A stretch of 64,000 bases of DNA from a virus, in IMG/VR virus record IMGVR_UViG_3300022602_000058, positions 26,085-90,084 of that record; one strand, given 5' to 3'. The notes below the pieces were generated by a model that did no database searches, was not told where the DNA came from, and saw only the letters and a list, made by a program, of their open reading frames with translations. Positions 1-7,548 of the stretch are shown here, piece after piece. Positions within the stretch are counted from its first letter, which is position 1. Each line of letters starts with the position of its first letter. Made by a program: the position numbers and the translations under genes.

Positions 1-1227
1 AGTAGTGATGCCGGTCGTGGTGATTCAGTAAACGTTGTACTATTAGATGAGTTAGCATTTATTGATAATCATTTAGTTGAAGAGTTCTGGGCATCAGTTT
101 ATCCAATTATTTCATCATCTAAGAAATCTAAAATTTTCGTGGCAAGTACCCCGAATGGAACCGGTAATTTATTCCATGAGTTGTATGAAGGCGCTACAGA
201 GGAAGACCCTGAAAAGCACAATGGATGGAAAGCTGAACGCGTTGATTGGTGGGAAGTACCTGGTAGAGACGAAAAATGGAAGATCAAGACGATTCGTGAG
301 ATGGGGAGTAGGGAGAAGTTTGATCAAGAATTCGGTAATACATTCCTACAATCAGGTGAGAGTGCTATTGATGAAGCGTTCTTTGATCGTTTAAAAACGG
401 AGTGCACAGATCCATCCTTTGTATTTGATGATGGTCATTATCTGCTATGGAGAGAACCTAACAAAGAAAGATTATATGTTGTGGGTGTTGATGTTGCTGA
501 AGGCGTCGGTGATGCAGCTTCAGTCATACAAGTTATGGATATCACTGATTTACGTAATATAGAACAAGTGGCAATATATCATAATAACAACATAAGTCCA
601 TACAATTTTACAACAAAATTACATGAAATCCTTCAGCATTGGGGCAACCCGCCTGCGTTAATTGAAAGAAATAATTGCGGTGCACAGGTTGTTGATCAGT
701 TAAAAAATAATATTAGATATGAGAATATTGTAAGTTACGCATCAAAAGCAGGTGAAAAGACGTTTAATAATCCTGGTGTTGTAGCACATACCAATACAAA
801 GTATAAAGGTGTGACTAATATGCGTTATTGGCTCAATGAGTTAAACACTGTACGTTTAAAAGATATAAGAACAGTAATGGAATTAAAGAATTTTGTACGA
901 TATCCAAATGGTACATGGGCGGCAAAACCAGGGAGCGGTAATCAAGATGACAGAGTTATGAGTTTAATCTGGTCATTAATGATACTTGAAAACGAAATTA
1001 CCGAAAAATATTATGAAATTGTAGAATTAGATGATAATAAGCGACCGCTGAAACTCAAATCTCTTGATTACGGTATTAAATATTTTATAAATCCTACATC
1101 AATGTATAACAACGAAAACAATAAAGAAGAAGGTACTCCTATGCCTATTCTTTTTGATCTCGGTGACTCACCTGAAAAGACAGGCATTAATGAAATGGAG
1201 GATGATGGTTGGAAATTATTAAACTAA
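1..1227 (+). CDS. terL: Terminase large subunit, C-terminal part (gp17-like)
   Basis: Packaging motor ATPase/nuclease; the 5' end lies outside the window, and the frame is open from base 1 (408 residues visible). Counting from the first visible codon, the Walker B motif VVLLDELAF is at residues 12-20, with the catalytic D16-E17 pair, followed by the coupling motif ASTPNGTG at 48-55. The RNase-H-like nuclease follows with its three acidic residues: D164 in GVDVAEG, E222 in ALIERNN and D317 in NQDDRVMSL, matching the D/E/D layout of T4 gp17. Walker A must be upstream. It is followed after 4 bases by a tail-tube-like gene and then sheath and tube, as in the T4 order 17-18-19. Function is near certain. 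Confidence 0.96.
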   Translation, partial: SSDAGRGDSVNVVLLDELAFIDNHLVEEFWASVYPIISSSKKSKIFVASTPNGTGNLFHELYEGATEEDPEKHNGWKAERVDWWEVPGRDEKWKIKTIREMGSREKFDQEFGNTFLQSGESAIDEAFFDRLKTECTDPSFVFDDGHYLLWREPNKERLYVVGVDVAEGVGDAASVIQVMDITDLRNIEQVAIYHNNNISPYNFTTKLHEILQHWGNPPALIERNNCGAQVVDQLKNNIRYENIVSYASKAGEKTFNNPGVVAHTNTKYKGVTNMRYWLNELNTVRLKDIRTVMELKNFVRYPNGTWAAKPGSGNQDDRVMSLIWSLMILENEITEKYYEIVELDDNKRPLKLKSLDYGIKYFINPTSMYNNENNKEEGTPMPILFDLGDSPEKTGINEMEDDGWKLLN

Positions 1228-1231
1228 TATT

Positions 1232-1855
1232 ATGTCAAATGCTGTAACATATACCCAGAGCCCCTTTAATAAAACAAGAAAAGATAAATTTCTTATGGTA
1301 TTGAACATACCAACACCATTAAAGGCAATTGCTTCAAAATTTACACGTAATGGTATTAATATTCTCCCCGATACACTTCAATTTTCGGTATTTGGTACTA
1401 TTGTACCGGAGATTAATGTACCGGCGATAGAGAATCGATATGCCGGTCAAACACAATATGTAACATCGCATTCACGTACACCATATCCACCTGTAACTGT
1501 TAACTTTACTGTTGATAACCGCTTTAATAACTATTGGGTTATATATTCATGGTTAAATTTCTTAAACGATGCTAGTACTAATACATTTGATAATATGGAT
1601 TTAACTGTGCCGACCAGTACGATAGCAAATCCTCACTCAAAAGGTGCATATAACCAGTATAAAACAGCAGTTTCAATTTTTGGTCTTGATGAATATAATA
1701 AAAGAGTAATAGAATTTAAATACACTGAGGCTTTTCCAACAAATCTTGGTAATATTTCTTACTCTTACAGAGATGCAGATGAGTTGGAATCTAATTTTAC
1801 GTTAAATTACGATCAACTTCTTATTACCCCTGTATCAGAAATAGAAAGTCTATAA
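1232..1855 (+). CDS. Tail-tube-fold protein (gp19 paralogue)
   Basis: A 207-residue protein between terminase and sheath. Its last third (FGLDEYNKRVIEFKYTEAF, then LGNISYSYRDADELESNF) follows the pattern of the end of T4-type tail tube proteins, in which a strand ending in the F-x-Y-T-x-A-x-P region precedes the final S-Y-x-D strand. The true tube gene lies downstream at 4311, so this is probably a tube paralogue such as a terminator or an inner ring rather than the main tube. T4 has no gene here. No promoter is seen; the 4-base gap to the terminase suggests co-transcription. The fold call is inferred from sequence pattern only. Confidence 0.6.
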   Translation: MSNAVTYTQSPFNKTRKDKFLMVLNIPTPLKAIASKFTRNGINILPDTLQFSVFGTIVPEINVPAIENRYAGQTQYVTSHSRTPYPPVTVNFTVDNRFNNYWVIYSWLNFLNDASTNTFDNMDLTVPTSTIANPHSKGAYNQYKTAVSIFGLDEYNKRVIEFKYTEAFPTNLGNISYSYRDADELESNFTLNYDQLLITPVSEIESL

Positions 1856-1884
1856 AAAGCTAAAAAAATATTTCTCAAACACCA

Positions 1885-1890
1885 TAAATA
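1885..1890 (+). promoter_or_regulatory. Late-type promoter element of sheath gene
   Basis: CATAAATACTTTATATGG: TAAATA ends 6 bases before the ATG, in the 41-base gap after the previous stop. Confidence 0.75.
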
Positions 1891-1896
1891 CTTTAT

Positions 1897-4278
1897 ATGG
1901 CAAGAACAATACAAAGTCCCGGCGTACAAATTAGCGAAGTCGATCTCTCACTTAATGCAAGTCTTGTAGCACCAACAAATATTTTAATTCCTGGATTTGC
2001 CCCTAAGGGTCCTTCATCAGATCCTATACAAGTCAGTACACTTTCAGAGTTCGAACAGATTTTCGGTACCCCAACTAATGCAGCTGAGCGTTATTTCTAT
2101 CAGACAACAAAGGCTGTTTTTCAATCACCCGCTAATGTCTCAGTTTACCGTCTTCCATACGGTGCAGGCGCCGGTTTAGGTTATAGTAGTCAGTATAGCG
2201 CTCTTGTTTATCCTGTAATTGCTGCTTCACTGTCAGCTAACGGTACTGGTATTGTAACATTAACATCAACAAATCTTAATTACCCAGCTTCAGCTTCCAA
2301 TATTAGCTATTTTTTCGGTGCACCTACGCACATTAGTCTAACAGAATCCGATTACCTCAATATCCAGCGTGGTAATGCATTCAACTGGTCAACATCTGCA
2401 GCCGATGCAAATGGTAACCCTGTGACATCATTCACCCCAACAAATACAGCTACAGGAATTGCAAATGCTAACCTTGGTTCTGCTGGTCTTATCGTTCTTA
2501 ACAAATCACAAGCTTCAATCAATAGCCGTTTTGAAGGTACATACATTGGTATTGTTGATAATACAGCACTAAACCGTGCATCACAATACGACGATTTCAG
2601 CGGTGTTGCTTCTGTTAATGTAAATGGCTATATCACACCTAATAACTTCGTTCAAGTACCAACACAGCGCTTGACATTCCCACTTTCTGCCACTGCAACC
2701 GGTGCAAGTAATAGTGTTTCACAGGTTGTTGAAGGTATTTCAACTTTTGATATCTCAAGCAACGCGTTTAACGATACAATTAACCTCGGTGTATTCAAAC
2801 TTCGTCAGTCTGTCTTCTCACCTGATACAATTCAACTCGATTACGTTCTACAGGAAGGCTATAACGCCTCATTTGACTATTACCGTCAGATTAACAATCA
2901 AAACGGTGGACCTGCTATTAGTTATTATCTTGATTCTGTCGATAGTAACTCAAATAACATTGTAACCATTGTTAACCCATATATTTCCAACAAGAATACA
3001 TCAACATGGTTGAGTCTTAGCGGTACGCCAAACAAGAGTGTACGTTTCTTAAATACAGCACGTGCTGTACCATATACTTTTGACACAGTAACATCTGCTG
3101 TTGATACATTTGCAACAAGAACCGGTGTTACATCCGCAGCATATAACGCCCTTATCAACACTTACGGTAGCACAAATCAACTCGTAGCACTTGGTGACTA
3201 CACAGTTGAGAATGTTGCAACTAAGGTAATCGGCGATGTACCGACGAAGGTCAATACAATGCTTGGAACTATTGCAAACCCTGACTTATATCCGCTTTCA
3301 ATCGTTTGCGAAGCCGGTCTCGGTACAGTATACGCTAATACATTCAATCCTTTAACATCCGGTTATTTTGATGATAGTGTTCCGTATAGCAATTCTGACT
3401 TTACAGCTCTTACAGCTCAAGATGGTACAGGTTCAAGTGCTGTAGTAGCACAGTACTATCAAGCCGTTGTTCAGCAATTCGTATCCTTCGCTTCACAACA
3501 GCGTAAAGATCACATCTTCATTGCCGATCCATTGACTAATATCTTTGTACAGAATAACGTTAAGACACTCACTGATCCTAACAATAACTTCTCATCAAAC
3601 ATCTTCTGGCCACTATACAACTTAATGGCGCCAATTAACAATAGTTATACAGTATCTTATGCAAATTGCGTACAAGTAGCTGACCAAGCTTCAAGTAGAA
3701 ATGTTTGGGTACCGTTCTCAGGCTTTGCTGCAGCAGCAATGGCTAGAACAGATTCAAATTACCAGCCATGGTTCGCACCAGCTGGCTTTACAAGAGGTGC
3801 TGTAGCCGGTGTAACAGATATTGCAATATATCCAAACCAAAAGCAGCGTGATCAGCTCTATAACATCTCGCTTAACCCAGTCGCATTCTTCCCAAATGAA
3901 GGATTCGTAATCTACGGGCAAAAGACAATGTCAAAGGTACCTAGTGCGTTCGATCGTATTAATGTACGTAGATTGTTCTTAACTCTTGAAAACCAGACAA
4001 ACGCAGTTGCAAGAAATTACGTTTTCGAACCAAATACACTCTTCACAAGAACACAAGTTCTCAACGTCTTAACACCAATCTTCGATAATGCAAAGAATAC
4101 AAGCGGTGTTTATGACTATTTGATTATTTGTGATGAAAGAAACAATACACCAGCGGTTATTGATGATAATTCACTCGTGATTGACATCTACTTGAAGCCA
4201 GTAAGAACAGCTGAGTTCATCTTAGTCAACTTCTACGCAACAAGAACAAGTCAAAACTTCGCTGAGATTGTTGCTTAA
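1897..4278 (+). CDS. gp18: Contractile tail sheath protein (gp18-like)
   Basis: 793 residues, longer than T4 gp18 (659). The N-terminus (QSPGVQISEVDLS) is the usual sheath opening, whose strand links neighbouring subunits. The C-terminal domain has the conserved sheath pattern from about residue 660 on (GFTRGAVAG, NPVAFFPNEGFVIYGQKTM, INVRRLFLTLEN, YLIICDERNNTP, IDIYLKPVRTAEFILVNFYATRT). The extra length is in the middle, about residues 110-400, a surface domain that varies between phages. It has its own late-type promoter, with TAAATA ending 6 bases before the ATG, and is followed by the tube gene, which also has one. Confidence 0.95.
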   Translation: MARTIQSPGVQISEVDLSLNASLVAPTNILIPGFAPKGPSSDPIQVSTLSEFEQIFGTPTNAAERYFYQTTKAVFQSPANVSVYRLPYGAGAGLGYSSQYSALVYPVIAASLSANGTGIVTLTSTNLNYPASASNISYFFGAPTHISLTESDYLNIQRGNAFNWSTSAADANGNPVTSFTPTNTATGIANANLGSAGLIVLNKSQASINSRFEGTYIGIVDNTALNRASQYDDFSGVASVNVNGYITPNNFVQVPTQRLTFPLSATATGASNSVSQVVEGISTFDISSNAFNDTINLGVFKLRQSVFSPDTIQLDYVLQEGYNASFDYYRQINNQNGGPAISYYLDSVDSNSNNIVTIVNPYISNKNTSTWLSLSGTPNKSVRFLNTARAVPYTFDTVTSAVDTFATRTGVTSAAYNALINTYGSTNQLVALGDYTVENVATKVIGDVPTKVNTMLGTIANPDLYPLSIVCEAGLGTVYANTFNPLTSGYFDDSVPYSNSDFTALTAQDGTGSSAVVAQYYQAVVQQFVSFASQQRKDHIFIADPLTNIFVQNNVKTLTDPNNNFSSNIFWPLYNLMAPINNSYTVSYANCVQVADQASSRNVWVPFSGFAAAAMARTDSNYQPWFAPAGFTRGAVAGVTDIAIYPNQKQRDQLYNISLNPVAFFPNEGFVIYGQKTMSKVPSAFDRINVRRLFLTLENQTNAVARNYVFEPNTLFTRTQVLNVLTPIFDNAKNTSGVYDYLIICDERNNTPAVIDDNSLVIDIYLKPVRTAEFILVNFYATRTSQNFAEIVA

Positions 4279-4294
4279 TTGAGATATAAACAAC

Positions 4295-4300
4295 TAAATA
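4295..4300 (+). promoter_or_regulatory. Late-type promoter element of tube gene
   Basis: CTAAATAATTACATAATATG, spacer 10 bases to the ATG. Confidence 0.7.
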
Positions 4301-4310
4301 ATTACATAAT

Positions 4311-4877
4311 ATGGCCGATACAAACCAACTAATTAGTACATTCTACAGTGAAGCTGCAAATCGCGATTTCGCGCGTGATTTTAGTTTCAGAGTATTATCA
4401 ATATCAACAGGCGGTGCTACAGACGCTGCTAATCAAGTTATTAACTTCGGTGATACTGATCTTGTATATGTTAAGACAGCAACATTACCTGAAAGAGCTA
4501 TAACAAACGTACCTGTACCATATATGGGTCTTAACTTCAATCTTCCTGGTAATGCAACTTACCCAGGTTCTGAAGCCTATAGTTTAACTTTCTACGCTGA
4601 TGCTAACTCACAAATTAGACAGAAGTTTGAAGATTGGTCACGCTATACGTTTGACGACGCAAACAGTACAGGTGATTACCTAACACCAGATCAGACATCT
4701 GTTATCAATCTTGCACAGCTCGACAGCAAATTAAATCGTATTGCAACATACAATCTAGTTGGTGTATCACCACGTAGTGTTGGTGCTCTATCGTATAATA
4801 TTGCTGCTGGTACAGGTCAGACCATTGAGTTTACAGCTACAATGGCATACCATTATTTCACTCGTACATCACCCTAA
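4311..4877 (+). CDS. gp19: Tail tube protein (gp19-like)
   Basis: 188 residues, close to T4 gp19 (163). It starts with an acidic/polar arm, then FARDFSFRVLSI, the LPERAITNVPVPYMGLNFNLPG loop region and AYSLTFYADANSQIRQKFEDW, typical of T4-type tube subunits, and ends with the Y-N-I-A-A-G/IEFTATMAYHYF strand. It directly follows the sheath gene, as in T4, and is preceded by TAAATA 10 bases before the ATG. It forms the inner tube on which the sheath contracts. Confidence 0.9.
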   Translation: MADTNQLISTFYSEAANRDFARDFSFRVLSISTGGATDAANQVINFGDTDLVYVKTATLPERAITNVPVPYMGLNFNLPGNATYPGSEAYSLTFYADANSQIRQKFEDWSRYTFDDANSTGDYLTPDQTSVINLAQLDSKLNRIATYNLVGVSPRSVGALSYNIAAGTGQTIEFTATMAYHYFTRTSP

Positions 4878-4895
4878 AGAAGTAGCTACCTAAGC

Positions 4896-4901
4896 TAAAT
4901 A
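4896..4901 (+). promoter_or_regulatory. Late-type promoter element
   Basis: CTAAATAATTAG then GTG; spacer 5. It identifies GTG as the start. Confidence 0.75.
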
Positions 4902-4906
4902 ATTAG

Positions 4907-5803
4907 GTGAATGATCCGTTTAGTAGTGCACTCGATAGCTTAGGGCAGAATATTGCCGGTATTGGCTCGGGGTCTAACCCTCTTTTTGCCCCTCAAGCTG
5001 CTCAACTCTTTGGACTAAATCTTCCTGCTGTACCGATAATCAGTACACGGGATTATTTCCTGACTCAGATGGAGTCATGGTTTACAGCCATACCTATGGC
5101 AACTCAATGGATTATTCTTATTGATAGCTATCCACCTGGCTTGACGACATCTATTATTCAAGGATTAGAACGTACTGATGGTTCGAAGCAAGGCTTTGAT
5201 ATAGATAGTGCTAAGAATATTTTAACTTCATTCCCTTTAAACAAAGTCATTGGTTGTTTGTTTGCAAATAATATTACAATACCGAATGAAGCTTGGAATG
5301 TAGAAAGTGCCTCTGTAGATAATAATAGAGGTTTTATTCCAGGTGTTTTAGGTGGTGGTAGAAACCATGAAGCACCAGTTTTAGATATAGGTTTTAGAGA
5401 AACAAATACATCGTTTATTGATTTCGTTATACGCCCTTGGGTAATTCTTGCAGCTCACTTTGGTCTTGTGGCTAGAGACCCAAACGATACAGCCCAAGCA
5501 CTAAAGAACATGAAAGTTAATATGCACGTCATGCAATATACGCGCTCAAGGGCTGGTGTGTCAATGATACCTCGTAAGATTTGGAATTTCTATAATTGTG
5601 TACCGTTCACAGTTAACGAAGAAACTTTAGAGTATACAGAAGAGAAGATGACAGTGTTTAATACTCGCTGGACGTACTCCAACTACACAGTATCAAATAA
5701 TCTCTACTTACCAATTGTAGATATCATTCATAACTTTGCACAAAACGGTGCACCGCAAATCGGTAATCCTAGTATCTTCAAGGGGTATGGCCTACCTGTC
5801 TAG
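4907..5803 (+). CDS. Probable baseplate-tube junction protein (gp54-like)
   Basis: 298 residues with a GTG start chosen because a TAAATA promoter ends exactly 5 bases upstream. After a polar N-terminus comes QMESWFTAIPMATQWIILID (about 45-65), and the C-terminal half (RPWVILAAHFGLVARD, MQYTRS, RKIWNFYNCVPFTVNEETLEYTEE, then FNTRWTYSNYTVSN) looks like a tube-type beta-barrel closed by an F-x-x-R-W-x-Y strand. T4 gp48 and gp54 start tube assembly on the baseplate and share the tube fold; position after gp19 and before hub genes fits such a role. I cannot separate gp54 from other tube-like initiators by eye. Confidence 0.55.
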   Translation: MNDPFSSALDSLGQNIAGIGSGSNPLFAPQAAQLFGLNLPAVPIISTRDYFLTQMESWFTAIPMATQWIILIDSYPPGLTTSIIQGLERTDGSKQGFDIDSAKNILTSFPLNKVIGCLFANNITIPNEAWNVESASVDNNRGFIPGVLGGGRNHEAPVLDIGFRETNTSFIDFVIRPWVILAAHFGLVARDPNDTAQALKNMKVNMHVMQYTRSRAGVSMIPRKIWNFYNCVPFTVNEETLEYTEEKMTVFNTRWTYSNYTVSNNLYLPIVDIIHNFAQNGAPQIGNPSIFKGYGLPV

Positions 5804-5828
5804 CATTGAGTTTCTCGGTCACATGTCT

Positions 5829-5834
5829 TAAGTA
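5829..5834 (+). promoter_or_regulatory. Late-type element, TAAGTA variant
   Basis: TTAAGTAATCCTT then GTG; spacer 6. Same spacing as TAAATA elements with A-to-G change. Confidence 0.5.
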
Positions 5835-5840
5835 ATCCTT

Positions 5841-6734
5841 GTGAGACAATTTGTATATACAGTCTACCTACCTGGACAGAAAAAGACAGTACAAATAAAG
5901 GAATTACAGTTTAATAGATACAAACATCTAGTCAAAATTATTACAAATAACAATGATGAAATTGTTGCAAATTTCTTCGATGAACTTTTAATTGATCTCT
6001 GTCCAGAAGAAAAAAATATACGCTCGTTTTCTTTTCTTGATAAACTTATAATACTTCTAACTATTCGTATAGTATGTATATCACCTCAATTAGAACTAAT
6101 TGTTAACTGCCCAGTAACACAAAAACAATTTAATACAACCGCTAAGCTTTCAGATATTATTGACAAATTACAAAATTTAAATCTTGCTGATGATGTATAC
6201 TTAACGACTAAAGAATATAACACCGGTGATTTAAAGATTGACCTAGGTATGCCTTCAACGCTTAATATTAAGGAAAGAGATCTTACAATTATAAACACCG
6301 TTGTTAAGAAAATCTCTCTTAGCAATAATAGCACAGATAATATAACAGAGCAACTTATTGATAGATTGCCTGCATTTATATTGAGTGATATTACAAGTTA
6401 TATTAGTTACTTTAATGAAAGCTTGCAGAATATAAATCTGATTAACATTCAATCACCCTTTGCTACAGCTGATACGAATATTAGCATACCATTAAATTTA
6501 TTTTCTAATTCAATAATAGAATTTCTTAAGATAATTTTTAAACGCGGTCTATTATCTATCTATGAACTTGAATACTTTCTAATCAATAAACTTAATATTG
6601 ATTACGATCTCATCAAAACATCAACACCCGCTGAATTAAACGTATATATAAACTTCTTTAAGGAAGAAAAAGAAAAGGAAGAAAAAGCTGAACGTAAGAA
6701 GAGCTTGAATTTACCAAATACTGGACCTATATAA
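5841..6734 (+). CDS. Baseplate hub assembly protein, gp26/gp51-type
   Basis: 297 residues, GTG start 6 bases after a TAAGTA element. The N-terminus (VYLPGQKKTVQIKELQFNRYKHLVKII, then FFDELLIDLCPE) resembles the small T4 hub-assembly proteins of the gp26 group, which begin with a short beta-hairpin and then a helical stretch. The rest is helical and ends in a charged tail (KEEKEKEEKAERKK). The next gene looks like a second member of the same group, and the pair lies just before the tape measure, where T4 keeps hub genes 26-29. Not a catalytic protein as far as can be seen. Confidence 0.45.
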   Translation: MRQFVYTVYLPGQKKTVQIKELQFNRYKHLVKIITNNNDEIVANFFDELLIDLCPEEKNIRSFSFLDKLIILLTIRIVCISPQLELIVNCPVTQKQFNTTAKLSDIIDKLQNLNLADDVYLTTKEYNTGDLKIDLGMPSTLNIKERDLTIINTVVKKISLSNNSTDNITEQLIDRLPAFILSDITSYISYFNESLQNINLINIQSPFATADTNISIPLNLFSNSIIEFLKIIFKRGLLSIYELEYFLINKLNIDYDLIKTSTPAELNVYINFFKEEKEKEEKAERKKSLNLPNTGPI

Positions 6735-6738
6735 TAAC

Positions 6739-7503
6739 ATGAGTAGTAATGTAAGCGATATTCTTAAGCAATTAGATACCTTAAATCAATCAACAGGTAT
6801 TGATGTTTTTATACCATCTTTAGCTAAAAAAGTTAAGTTTAAAAACTTAAACCTTAAACAACAAAAAGATTTACTCAAAGCGTCTGTTGACGAAACACTC
6901 ACTAAACTTTCCTTTATTGTTAATTTTTATAGCATCATTCAAGAGAACCTTATTGATACAACTATTGATATTAACAAGCTCTATACATTTGATCGACCTG
7001 CTATAGCACTTGCCCTTCGCGTAAGTGGTTTAGACAGTAACTATACATCTGAAGATAACGTATACGACCTAAACGAGCTGCTTAACACAATCCCTACAAT
7101 TGATACGTCTAAGCAAGAGTTAAACGCTATAATTGATATACAAAACTTGACAGTAGAACTAGAAGTACCGCATCTTAATACAGATAGGGATGTCAGCCTA
7201 GCTACAATTAACAAATTAAAAGGTATTCAGGATAAAGATATTAAGACACTTGTTGGTGAGCTCTTTATTCATGAAATTACTAAATTTGTTAAAACTGTTA
7301 CATTTAAAACAGAAACCGAAGATCAGGCAGTAGCGTTCTCAGGTCTTAAGATTGAAGATAAAATCGCTATTATTGAAAAATTTCCCTCCAACCTTACAAG
7401 CAAGGTATTGGAGTTTATTAAAAATTATAGAGATTTTGAAGCTAAATTTACAACAATCGATACAGTGAATATCGAGATTGATGGTAGCTTCTTTAGCGTA
7501 TAA
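6739..7503 (+). CDS. Baseplate hub subunit, T4 gp26-type
   Basis: 254 residues. The opening (FIPSLAKKVKFKNLNLKQQKDLLKAS) fits the pattern of the T4-type baseplate family that includes gp26: a short target 'P-S-x-x-K-x-V-x-F-x-x', then a helix that runs 'K-x-L-L-x-A'. The C-terminus (PSNLTSKVLEFIKNYRDFEAKF, then IDGSFFSV) also matches that family, which ends in a short hydrophobic strand. It starts 4 bases after the previous gene without a promoter, so the two are one unit. Confidence 0.5.
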   Translation: MSSNVSDILKQLDTLNQSTGIDVFIPSLAKKVKFKNLNLKQQKDLLKASVDETLTKLSFIVNFYSIIQENLIDTTIDINKLYTFDRPAIALALRVSGLDSNYTSEDNVYDLNELLNTIPTIDTSKQELNAIIDIQNLTVELEVPHLNTDRDVSLATINKLKGIQDKDIKTLVGELFIHEITKFVKTVTFKTETEDQAVAFSGLKIEDKIAIIEKFPSNLTSKVLEFIKNYRDFEAKFTTIDTVNIEIDGSFFSV

Positions 7504-7536
7504 TTGAATCATACTTATATCTAGATTGTTTAGTGA

Positions 7537-7542
7537 TAAATA
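7537..7542 (+). promoter_or_regulatory. Late-type promoter of tape measure gene
   Basis: GATAAATAATATAG then ATG; spacer 6, in a 45-base gap. Confidence 0.75.
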
Positions 7543-7548
7543 ATATAG

